A stretch of DNA of 64,000 nt. It comes from Lanius collurio (lineage: Eukaryota; Chordata; Aves; Passeriformes; Laniidae). This document shows positions 53,801 to 62,390 of the stretch, piece by piece. The notes beneath the pieces were generated by a model. That model had not been told where the DNA came from, made no database searches, and saw only the letters and a program-made list of their open reading frames with translations. A program made the translations under genes and the position numbers. The first letter of the stretch is position 1, and each line of letters starts with the position of its first letter. Where the stretch lies: positions 4,687,260-4,751,259 of the forward strand of contig JACBWW010000003.1 of assembly GCA_020086605.1 (NCBI GenBank), written 5' to 3'.

Positions 53801-56800
53801 CTCTTCCATCCCTGCTGATGGTGCAATGCATCTGCGTACCTGCGGTAGCAGCGCCAGGCTGAAAGCAGCGACGCCCTCGGAAATGTGCAAACCACTCCCT
53901 CTGCTGGCATGCGAGCAGGAGGAGGAAGGAGAAAGGGAGAAACTACCTGACTGCAATATAAACCAATAAAGGAAAATATGAGATGACTCAAGAGAACTGT
54001 AGAGCCTGAGGAGGGAAGGCCAGACCCAGGAAATGGGTGAAACAAGACTAGTGAAATGGACAAAAGGCATGGGAGGCCTGGCAGAAGCCAGGGAGAATGG
54101 CCAAGGTGACAAGGGACAGTAGTAATTTGGGGCAGAGGTTGGGCAACAGGTGATGAGCATGACAGAGGAAAGAGTAGGACAGGGAGTGAACCAAGCAGAG
54201 TCATTGAAGAACATTTTAGTGGAAAGGGACAGGGTTACTAAACATGAGAGCTGAGATACAGACCAGTTGCAAACAGGGGCGTGAGTGTGGGTGACAGGTA
54301 GTTGCAAGAGAATAAGTGAACAGCAGAAGAGTTGTAGGTAGGGGGACAGAGGAAGACTAAAATAAGACAAGATGTAGAAACACAAGTGATATGGAAAATG
54401 ATGTTGGGGTTGGGGGACTTGCAGATCACTTTTCTGGATCGTAAGTAGCTGTGAAACCTATCAGCAGGACATTTCTCTCCATTTCTTTCCCGTCCCACCA
54501 CCTTCTTGACAGTCATTCTGGAAAGGTAGCAGGCTCTTCTTTGTGGTGTGAATTCCTTGGCAGGTGACACTGTCAGGGTCAAAACAGTCAAATCTTCCAC
54601 ATTGACATCCATCGCTGTCTGCTGATGAAATGATTGTGGCAAGGTTTGGTCATCCTCTAGTATCAACAACCGTAGACTTTCAGAGATGTTTACTGACAAC
54701 AGGCAGCCCTTAACTTTTGTTTGGCCCCTTGGGAGGGAATCTGCCATCCTAATACCAAATTCTTCCTGCCTATTCTCCTTGAGTTTGTTGTCATCACTCC
54801 ACTAATTACCTATATAGAGCTTTAGCAGCATACCCTCATTCCAAGCTTTGCTCCAGTTTCCTTTAGGGGACAACTGCAGAACCCTTTTCACTGGAAACAA
54901 ATCTCCACTTAGTGACCTCTGAATATCTGTGTGCACTGTGCCAAGAGGAGAAAGCTCTGTGCTCTTAGGTATTTATATGGTCCAGTACCTTCTCCTGTTT
55001 TACATCTCAGTGAATAAAACTGCTCTTAGAAAACTAAAGTTCCTGGTAGTTTGTTGCTGTTCTTCCTTGACTCCATGGTCTAATTGAGAGGGGTTCCTTG
55101 ACTCCTTTTGTGTGAGCACAAGAAAACTAACTGGAAGGTTTTTTTAATTAGCGTGTTCATTGTCACAAGAAGGTAAGGATAACACTGCAGTGTTAAGAGC
55201 TGAGTGTATATGGAAGACAGGCAGGAAATACACAAAACACTGGCTACTGATTGCTTGCACCTCAGGCTGCTTATGTTTTGTGGGAGTATCTGCCCCACAG
55301 ATGAGAATTAAAAGCTTTGAAATTCAACACCAGTAAAGCTCCTTGCCCTTCTTGGTCTGGCTGGGAAGCAGTACAGAGGGCACAAATATGTGATAGCAAG
55401 AAATCAGCCTGATGTGATAAGAGGATGGGAAAACACTGACTGACAATATTCTTCCCAGAATTCCCATTTGGAGTTGATACATTTGACGTAAATAGCGAGA
55501 AAAGCAAAGAACTTAGCAAAGCCCTTGGGTTTTCAGCAAGAAAGAGCATCAGACTTGTTAACCTCTCTGCTGGTTCTACCCATCAAGTGGAAACTTTCTC
55601 CTGCATGCAAAAGAGCAGTAGCCAGGCACAGAGAAGAATGAGGGTGTGTTTCAGGGACCAGTAAGGTAGCCAAAATCTTCTGCTGGCCCCAATACCAGTG
55701 AGACACTGATGCAGATAAGGCATATTCTGTCCAGAAGCCAGAGACACTGGGAAAAAGGCCTCATCAAGTTTCCCAATAGCACTTAAGGGAATCTACTGAT
55801 TCTCAGAAGAAAAGAAATGCAGTAAGGCTACTAGTTATTCAGCCAGGATTAGTTTGAAAATGCTTCCTTTCTGCTGACAGAATGCAAGAAAAGAGAACTA
55901 AAAAACACTATACCTTTTGAGGCAGAAGAGATTTATTCCATGTGTTACCAGAGCTTGGAAAAGCCCAAAGCCTGAAGTATTTATTCAGTTTGAAGCAGTG
56001 TAGGGCAATGAACTGTATTATGTTCATTGGGCAACAAGGCAGGAGTGTGTGGTTGCTACCACTATAACCCCATTCCTTAAAGTTATCCAGAAATTAACCA
56101 TTTTATTTGCTGTTTTTCAGAATTTGGTGCAAGTCCTTGAGAGATCATTCAGGAAAGATGTCAGTAGTAAGAAGTGCTCTGATCTAGTAGCTGTTCCATT
56201 TATTCTTTATGCGTCTGGTGCAGTCAGCAGCTTTCAGGCTTTCACTTACAATACAAATTGCTAAAGAGTTATTATGTCTAATAAATCCCCTAACGAGCAA
56301 GGCTCTAAATATGGCTTTGTGAAAGTGGCAGCTGTAAAAAGTGTCCATCCACATACAACTGAGCAGAACTGAGGCTTTTTCTTTATTCACAAGCCATAGG
56401 ATTGAAATGCATGTCCCTGTAGTCACTGTGGTGCCCAAAGTAGCAGATTTTCCCTGTGCCAATCAGATACTGAACCTGGGAGTAAAGCCCAAAGGCCAGG
56501 GAGTAGCCCCTGCCTATTAGGGAAAATAATAGTAATAATAATAGGACCAATATTCACACAATTTACTTTTTTTGTTGATGAGATTTTTTTTGCATAAGGC
56601 AAATGTAAAGGAAGTGCAACCTGCACTGTGGGAACAGATCCTAGCAACAGTTTTCAAGGGAAAATCATGGTCTTCAGGGTCTTATGTCAGCAGGGAGACT
56701 TCAAACCCGATTTGCTTTCTCAAAACACTCATTTCCCTCTGTGGCTTACCACAGATGAATGGTGGTAAACAGGTGAATTCTGGAGAGGTTAGTCACTTCC

Positions 56801-59800
56801 ATCATTGCTGGAAAAGAAAAGCCTTGAGGCCCCACATGGTGATGCAGTGGGCAGCATTGGTCAGTGTAAGTCTGTGACAGCCACCTTGGCAGAGAAATTC
56901 CTGATTGTGATAATGGGAGGGGTAAATTTAATGAAACAGCTATCATCAGTGTAGTCTAGATCAGAGCTCTTATACTTGGAAATGGATAGCTGCAGATTTT
57001 GTAATCACACAGTCCTATTTATACTGAAACTCTATTTCCAACTCCTCATTCAAGGTTACTAGCCTTGGTGGTTGTTAAGGATGTTTTTGTGGTAAGTTCA
57101 AGTATATACATTTCTGAATTGGTACAGCCCCTTTCACAAAGCCTTACTGTCTCCAGAGGTGAAACAAAACAAAGGATTCCTTCTCTCACTCATCCTTTTA
57201 TTGGTCTCTGCTAATGCAGCTCTACTATGCAATTGTAAAAAGCAATTTTCTGATGTTTATAAAACTCTCCTCTACTTTATTGAGTATCATCTAAATCAGA
57301 TCTAAACACACATCCGTGCACTATAGTCATCTAAATTATTTATAAGCATGCTAAATACAAACAACTCTCAAACTCTGCTGCTCTTTAATGAAGTCCAAAA
57401 GTTGGCAAACGTCCATAAGTATAACATTTTAAGGAAGTCGTCAACCATAACTGCTACAGGAGCCAGGAGTTTCAGAGCATGTTCAGAACACTTCTGTAGA
57501 ATATCATACAACAAGCAAAGATAGTAAATTGTCTATAAGGAAGTTTTGTTCATGTTTAAAAGCAGCTGTAACTGAGTTGCTTCAAATAGTGTCTTAAAAT
57601 TTTAGAGAATAAATTGTTCATCACCATACGTCCTTAGAACTGGAAATGACCATTATAACTGGAAATGAACCTGAACCAAACTGCATTTGAACTATGCAGT
57701 GAGTAACTCCTTAGTTAAAAGTAACATTACTTTGTGATGACTGAATTAAGACGACATAATATCAGGCTAGAAACTGGTTTCCATCCTATTTTTAAGGGAG
57801 GGTCTAGAAAGTGAAAGTCAAATATTACAGTTGAATTTTGTACATTCTTTAATGCTGGAATGCCTCTTTTCCATGACATTTATTCAGCATTTCATGCATT
57901 TTAAATGCTACCAGAGTAAAGCAGTGTTGTGATGAGATTGATTTTCTGTAAAATAGTAAGCAGCAGAAGTTAAGGACATTAAATATTTCTGGCAGAATTT
58001 CCCTTCACAATGGCAACTTTTATTCGTGAACCTAATTATAGTATCTTAGTATGTGCTTCTTTATAAATACACCCTGTGTACATATGAAATGACTGCTGTC
58101 CTTTTTTCTTCTCTTGGGTTTGTAGTTTTTTGAGTACACATCCCACAATGAAATACGTTACAACACACGACAACCAGAAGTCTGCGCAGCAGTCGATTCA
58201 GGGACTGACTACTTGACGATGTACTTGTGTCAAGAAAATGTCCACAGCATTCCTGAAAACCAGAAGTTTATTTTCAGAGAGGTAAGTGTGCCTGCTTGGG
58301 TTTGGGGTTGGTTTTTTTTTGGGAGTGGGTGGAAGGAGAATTGTTAAAGTTTTTAAATTTTTATCTTACTGCATACACATCATGCAGGCCACAACACTGG
58401 CACACATCTCTGGGAGAAATAGGCTATCTTGGCTTTTAATATCTGAACACAGAAACAGGGTAACAGGCAAAGAGTATTCCAGTCATAAAGAACAGGAAGA
58501 TGAGAGGAAGGAAAGCACCCTTGTTAAAATCAAGGAGGCTGGGAACCTTCTCTCTTGCATGTCACCCCTGCTGTCTTCTCCTGAGACCAAAGTGCCTCAA
58601 TATAACCCTTCCCCAGCCAGTCCATATGGCTGGCCTAATTTTGCTCTCTTTTCATTGACTTATTTCCCAGTATTTATATTACCATATATCCCAAATACTT
58701 CACACACCACCATTACTTTAGGCTCTTTCTGCTTTTAAGCAACTGCCTCTACATAATATTAGAAAAAAAAAACTTGTGTTTAGTAGTTTTAAATCTCTAA
58801 AGAAGAACATGGATGCCTGAAAGAAAATAAGCTGGATGAAAAATTGTGGCTTTGGTCAAGCTTCTGAAGTGTTGTTATTTGGCTAAGGGAAAAGGTCACA
58901 TAATATATCAAAATAGTATATTTACATAATGTGTGTGCATAATGCATCTAAACTCTACAGACTCTATGGCTGACAAATTTCATGCTTGGGTACTACCACC
59001 AGTGACAGGTAGCGGGGTAAAGTCTAGAAAAATAAGATGAAAATTACTGTCTGTTCTCTAAATCTAATCCAGACTGAAGCTCATAGTGATATTACTAAAT
59101 AAAAATGTTTAAAAGGCTGACTTTATAAATGATGTTTCATTTCTTATGCTTACTTTTAACAAAATTGCTTAAGATCATATACATTAATCCCTAAGATTAC
59201 ATATGTTGGAGGATCTTCAGTTGCTTCAAGAAGTAATTGAAAAAACCTGAAATTTTCAAATTGAGAAAATGAAAAAATTGAAAGGAGTTATAGAAGGTAT
59301 CTGCTTTCACTGTACACTTCACCATTAATTTTATCATCTGAAACTTTAGGAATTACTTTAAATGTTCTTTCTTGTGATCACTTTGTGCATGTGTGTGATG
59401 TAAACGCACTGCTCTGCTCCAATCCCTCTTCTTCTGCTGCGCTAAATCAAACCCAGCGGTCCCCACCTTTCACAGCGAGTGAAGGGTGAGGTGCCAGCAC
59501 CACATTTCTCTTGCTTTGTGTGTGTGGCAGCGTCAGACAGCTGTCCTTATGGATGGAGCATAATCAAAGATTTGAGCAGCCTTCCCAGCAGCCTGGCAAG
59601 AATTAAGTTCTTGCCGACACTGAGTCAAAAATGAGTGAGATGGATACAGATTAATCCACTCAAAATTTTGAATTATCGTGTCAGAACCAGGAAAGTCACT
59701 CAGCAGCTGAGTCTGTCAGCAAGCCTGCGAGCCAGCACACAGTGCTGGGCATCAGGAGCTGCGGCTCAGGATGCAATTAAGCGCAGCATTCCTGATGACG

Positions 59801-60785
59801 GAAGGAGCAGATTTCCACAGGAATCAGGGCTATGCTCAGAAGCAAGGTGTTGGCATTTTGTTTTGAAAGCTGCTAGAGGCTTTGGGAATGTCACCCAGGC
59901 CAAAGGGATGGCCTCAGAGCAGGGCAGTCCTCCATGGCTGGCTACACTGCCCTTTTGCAGTCCTAGCTGACAGCGCTCCTGCATTGGAATGAAAGACTCG
60001 AACTAGAGATCACTGTAAGAAAAGGGTCTGAAGTCTCAAAATGTGTTCTTTAGGGAGTTTGACTGTGGAGGCCTGTCAGACCTTTCACCTCTGAGGCAGC
60101 CATACTGCCCTTCAGCAAAGCCAAATGAACTCCACACACACCTGCAGGCAAGGGGCATGCTTAGATATTTTTACTTTTTCCACCAGAAATATACCCTATG
60201 AAGAGACAGGAAAATTTCTGGCTAAAAATATGTCCAGTATTTACACTTAATGAACAATATTTAACTTCTCCTTACAAGATGTGCAATAAATTGATAAAGT
60301 TGGGTAATACTTGTGGTTGGCTTTGATCTTTTCAGCCATGTTCTAGTCCAGTAACAAAAGGCAATGAGACCGAATGAAGTTAGCACATCCTTTACAGGCT
60401 GAGATGTCACTTCATGAGTCACTCTAGAGCAATGTTAATGCAGGTTTACGTAAGTTTAAAAGCAGGATCTTTTGATAAAGTTTCAGAGATCCTCAAGTTA
60501 GACTTTACTTTCAGGCTTTGCATGACCCCATTAGAAAGATATGTGTGATATTTATTTGTTGCAAATGCCTTCTGTTACCTTAAAACAGAGTGATATGTCT
60601 GCAGTTTTTGAGACCTGAAAAGCAAACTTTATTTCTGTCTTTTGTAGGACGGTACCCTGTTTCACCCACAAACCCAGAAGTGCTTACAAGCCGAGGCAAA
60701 CGCTTACAATGGGAACCCAGCACCATTGTTACGACGTTGTAGCAACTCAGACTACCAAAAATGGTTCTTCAAAGAAAGAAGTTGA
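15579..60785 (+). CDS. GALNT12: GALNT12, polypeptide N-acetylgalactosaminyltransferase 12 (10 coding exons)
   Basis: A Golgi type II membrane enzyme that transfers GalNAc from UDP-GalNAc to Ser/Thr, starting mucin-type O-glycans. Exons: 15579-15958, 29192-29361, 30079-30268, 33557-33742, 35955-36072, 42140-42316, 44851-44982, 51852-51965, 58126-58281, 60648-60785. All introns are GT-AG and phases agree throughout; the total is 1761 bases, 586 residues plus stop (human is about 581). Residues 1-21 are a basic cytosolic tail, 22-38 a membrane anchor, and about 39-100 a Pro/Arg-rich stem. The GT-A catalytic domain (about 135-400) has VDDYSD at 177-182, the DCH metal motif at 231-233, WGGEN at 338-342 and the metal-ligand His366 in HVGHVF. 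A ricin-type lectin domain occupies about 446-586. The start was chosen because the anchor follows at the family distance and the ATG has G at -3 and +4. No frameshift or missing catalytic residue was seen. Confidence 0.95.
17834..17863. repeat. Poly-T run of 30 bases
   Basis: Thirty uninterrupted T residues in GALNT12 intron 1. It may be the A tail of an old minus-strand retrocopy, but no recognisable element adjoins it. Its length is likely to vary between individuals and to be error-prone in sequencing. Confidence 0.85.
18190..18520 (+). mobile_element. Degenerate CR1-like LINE reverse-transcriptase relic
   Basis: On the plus strand, with frameshifts, the translation contains [10 protein letters not shown] and MDKE, which resemble the CR1 reverse-transcriptase block normally reading like C-x-T-N-L-x-x-F-(F/Y)-x-x-V-D-K-G. 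About 200 bases on, [14 protein letters not shown] resembles the block S-V-L-G-P-x-L-F-N-I-F-I-N. The order and strand agree, and a T/TTTG-rich stretch interrupts the two parts. It is heavily decayed and cannot be active. The family assignment is from memory of CR1 proteins. Confidence 0.5.
18387..18437. repeat. T-rich / (TTTG)n low-complexity stretch
   Basis: About 50 bases made almost only of T with spaced G, including TTTGTTTGTTTG units. It lies inside the CR1-like relic and probably expanded after insertion. Confidence 0.75.
19650..19775 (-). mobile_element. CR1 retrotransposon 3' fragment
   Basis: The plus-strand text includes GGTTGAGAGAAAACTTTGG, TCTAGTCCAACCTCC, CCAAGGATGGAGATTC and AACAGCCT. 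This order and wording resemble the reverse complement of the 3' part of avian CR1 elements, so the element itself lies on the minus strand. The terminal short tandem repeat typical of CR1 is not recognisable. It is old and truncated, and is probably a separate insertion from the relic at 18.2-18.5 kb, which has the opposite orientation. Confidence 0.6.
29192..29361 (+). CDS. GALNT12: GALNT12 coding exon 2
   Basis: Encodes residues 127-183 plus one base of codon 184. It opens the catalytic domain with the family block [20 protein letters not shown] and ends at ILVDDYSDK. The aspartates at 178-179 belong to the nucleotide-sugar binding strand. The acceptor is TTTTACAG at 29184-29191 and the donor is AAAG|GTAGGA. 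Confidence 0.95.
29362..30078 (+). other. GALNT12: GALNT12 intron 2
   Basis: A short 717-base intron. Nothing recognisable beyond the splice sites and a T-rich tract before the acceptor. Confidence 0.9.
30079..30268 (+). CDS. GALNT12: GALNT12 coding exon 3
   Basis: Encodes residues 184-246 plus two bases of codon 247. It holds the sugar-nucleotide stretch [20 protein letters not shown] and the metal-binding DCH motif within [17 protein letters not shown]. The acceptor is GGTTACAG and the donor is GCAAG|GTGAGC. The exon is notably richer in G/C and CpG than its flanking introns and than exons 2 and 4. Confidence 0.96.
30269..33556 (+). other. GALNT12: GALNT12 intron 3
   Basis: A 3.3 kb intron. 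It contains a T-rich run at 30469-30500 and a T run at 33491-33509 that forms part of the region before the acceptor. A 116-codon open frame at 32494-32844 has no recognisable features. Confidence 0.85.
30469..30500. repeat. T-rich run in GALNT12 intron 3
   Basis: About 30 bases of nearly pure T with one G and one C interruption. Confidence 0.75.
33557..33742 (+). CDS. GALNT12: GALNT12 coding exon 4
   Basis: Encodes residues 247 (last base) to 308 plus two bases of codon 309. It includes [18 protein letters not shown] and the glycosyltransferase block [18 protein letters not shown]. The basic run KRRKSK just before the exon end is in a position that varies between family members. The acceptor is ATACCAG and the donor is ATCAG|GTTAAT. 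Confidence 0.95.
33743..35954 (+). other. GALNT12: GALNT12 intron 4
   Basis: A 2.2 kb AT-rich intron with no recognisable gene or repeat. Confidence 0.85.
35955..36072 (+). CDS. GALNT12: GALNT12 coding exon 5
   Basis: Encodes residues 309 (last base) to 348. It contains the flexible catalytic-loop sequence [17 protein letters not shown] and the hallmark [15 protein letters not shown] shared by galactosyl- and GalNAc-transferases. The acceptor is TTTTATAG and the donor is TTTAGG|GTAGGT; the exon ends in phase 0. Reading into intron 5 meets a stop after 25 codons. Confidence 0.96.
36073..42139 (+). other. GALNT12: GALNT12 intron 5
   Basis: A 6.1 kb intron. It includes a less AT-rich part at about 37.3-38.0 kb with an unusually long antisense open frame, a plus-strand open frame preceded by an acceptor-like site at 41128, and a pure pyrimidine tract at 41769-41824. 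None of the frames resembles a family I know. Confidence 0.8.
41769..41824. repeat. 56-base pure polypyrimidine tract
   Basis: Only C and T on the plus strand for 56 bases, about 315 bases upstream of exon 6. Such tracts can act as binding sites for polypyrimidine-tract proteins or form triplex DNA; no function is shown here. Confidence 0.85.
42140..42316 (+). CDS. GALNT12: GALNT12 coding exon 6
   Basis: Encodes residues 349-407 exactly (phase 0 to phase 0). It begins [20 protein letters not shown], where the His of GHVF (residue 366) is the third metal ligand in this family, and continues with [20 protein letters not shown]. The acceptor is TTTGCTCAG and the donor is CGCCTG|GTGAGT. Confidence 0.96.
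42317..44850 (+). other. GALNT12: GALNT12 intron 6
   Basis: A 2.5 kb AT-rich intron. No recognisable repeat or gene. It ends in a strong T-run acceptor. Confidence 0.85.
44851..44982 (+). CDS. GALNT12: GALNT12 coding exon 7
   Basis: Encodes residues 408-451 (phase 0 to phase 0): the end of the catalytic domain and the linker, with [20 protein letters not shown] and [17 protein letters not shown]. The acceptor follows a strong 14-base T run. The donor is GGAATG|GTATGT. Confidence 0.96.
44983..51851 (+). other. GALNT12: GALNT12 intron 7
   Basis: A 6.9 kb intron. It holds an imperfect short direct repeat around 46057-46089 (TTTCCCCTGGGGA twice) and an exon-like antisense segment at 49386-49580. 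Otherwise nothing is recognisable. Confidence 0.8.
51852..51965 (+). CDS. GALNT12: GALNT12 coding exon 8
   Basis: Encodes residues 452-489 (phase 0 to phase 0), the first lectin repeat. CFD at 461-463 stands in place of the consensus CLD, and the repeat ends with the CHGMGQNQ that precedes the aromatic residue of the QXW-type motif. The acceptor is TTTTGATTAG and the donor is AATCAG|GTAAGA. Confidence 0.95.
51966..58125 (+). other. GALNT12: GALNT12 intron 8
   Basis: A 6.2 kb intron. The part from about 53880 to 54420 is purine-rich on the plus strand, which suppresses stop codons on the minus strand and yields overlapping open frames there. A fragment of an unknown interspersed repeat is possible. 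No gene is recognisable. Confidence 0.8.
58126..58281 (+). CDS. GALNT12: GALNT12 coding exon 9
   Basis: Encodes residues 490-541 (phase 0 to phase 0), the middle of the lectin domain, from [20 protein letters not shown] to [12 protein letters not shown] takes the place of QXW in this repeat and the CLD-type triplet is not clear. The acceptor is GGGTTTGTAG and the donor is AGAGAG|GTAAGT. Confidence 0.95.
58282..60647 (+). other. GALNT12: GALNT12 intron 9
   Basis: A 2.4 kb intron. A 150-codon open frame starts almost at the donor (58286-58738) but has no recognisable domain. Nothing else was seen. Confidence 0.85.
60648..60785 (+). CDS. GALNT12: GALNT12 coding exon 10 with stop codon
   Basis: Encodes residues 542-586 and the TGA stop at 60783-60785. 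This is the third lectin repeat, with CLQ (553-555) in place of CLD and a good QKW motif just before the end ([10 protein letters not shown]). The acceptor is TCTTTTGTAG. The length and final residues fit mammalian GALNT12. Confidence 0.95.
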   Translation, partial: DGTLFHPQTQKCLQAEANAYNGNPAPLLRRCSNSDYQKWFFKERS

Positions 60786-62390
60786 TCCAGATGTTGTCTG
60801 GGATATAGCTGAATACAAAAGAACATGCTCTTTCTAGTCAGCAGTTAGTCAGACTTTTGAAAATCTCATAAGTGATATATTTTTGTATGGAAAGAACTGT
60901 AATTAGTTTACAAGCCTTGGATCTTGTTTCCTGGAGTTTTAGAAGGCACTAAGTATTGAGAGCTTCATGAAGTACCACAGAATCTGCTCCTTTTCTCTTT
61001 ATTTGGCAGCTACATAACTGCTTCTGAAGTGTCTTAGGTTCTTTTTACAGGCGACAATGTATTTTTTTAATCTACTGTGTGGAAGTAAGGCAGTCAAAAT
61101 AATTGCACTAATGTTAATCTGCCGATAACTTAAAATGTTTATTTTTCTACTAAAACATTCTGCAGCTGGGTCTTTTAACAGATAGTAGTTAATAATTATT
61201 CTCATCTTTTAAATACCAAGAAGGTAAATATAGGCTATATTCCGCCCTAAGTGATTACCACAAAGCCCTCACTGAAGACAGTGTGGATTTACACGTGAAA
61301 GCAGAATATGTCTGCACGTTTTTGCACAAATAACAATCTAGATGCATACAGATTGCACATGCTTGACAATGCTATACCTTAAATGTTCTGACAATTTTAG
61401 ATGTTCATGGCACTTGACAAATTTCTAATCATGCTTAAGATTGGTTTGGGAGTAAAATGGGGATTTTCTCATCTTTCTTAAAGGCAGAAGGCAACAATAT
61501 TTAAAGGTGATGCTTTGGGAAAAGCTATATAGATTCATATGGGCCCAGCTATGTGGGTGTGTCCTGGAATGCACAACCAACTTTAACATTATGTGGCTTT
61601 TCAATATGCATAAAATTTTCAAGAAAAGACCTACCAATAATTCTTTTGAAAAAATTTCAAAATTACAGTTAGAGAAAATGAATCTTAAATTTTAAGTGTT
61701 TAAATGACTCATGTAAAAACGATTGCATTTTAAAAATAGTTTGGCTACTGATTTCTTTGAAATGCAGCTGATATTGATACAAAAAGGATTGTCTCTTGGG
61801 TATAGCTTGCGTTTTGTCTGGGAACTGCTTTTAGATGAGCTGACCCTGCATGTGGTCCTGTTGAAAACATGGGGTCTAATCTGCACCAATACAGGATGGT
61901 TTGTGCCCTGGTGTGTGGGATGTGCCTTGCCCCATAGACAAGCTGTGTGTGTATAGCAATGTATCTCGCCATTGACCATGATTAGAAGGGTTTCAGCTCA
62001 TAAAAAGTTTATTTTTCTGTCAGATGAAGGAATGCTTTTGTGTAGAAGGGTGAAAATTTCAACCTTTTCCCCCTCAGAAGTCTTGGCATCTGTTTTGATT
62101 AGTTTGGTATGTATTTTGTTTTTTGCTTTTGTTCATGTTTTCTATAAAAAATGTACAGCCTTTTCTTTGAATCCCGATAAGCTCATGCCATTTTGGCATA
62201 CCTATTTATATGATTGGGGTGTGGGGGGAGGGTTTCTGTCCATAGGAGATACATGTATAGGTTCTTCCAAGGTCTTTCTAACCCATGTAGATAGAATGTT
62301 TTTGTGAGCACCTTTAAAGTTTTGTCTCTGTGGGCTGGACTGATGAAATTGATGTTAGAATTAATAAAATATTTTGTGATTCAGTGGAGT
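60786..62390 (+). other. GALNT12: GALNT12 3' untranslated region
   Basis: About 1.6 kb of AT-rich sequence after the stop codon, containing no credible reading frame. The end is inferred from the AATAAA at 62363-62368 and the GT/T-rich stretch at about 62380-62450. Whether shorter forms exist cannot be told from sequence. Confidence 0.65.
62363..62368 (+). terminator. GALNT12: Polyadenylation signal AATAAA for GALNT12
   Basis: A canonical hexamer 1.58 kb after the stop codon, followed within 15-80 bases by GTGATTCAGTGGAGTGG and a T-rich, GTGG-containing stretch typical of a downstream element. It is the first canonical AATAAA I see after the stop codon. Confidence 0.7.

Noticed and set aside
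58286..58738. A 150-codon frame starting at the exon 9 donor
   Set aside because: Intronic, no domain, and exon 9 clearly splices to 60648 in frame.
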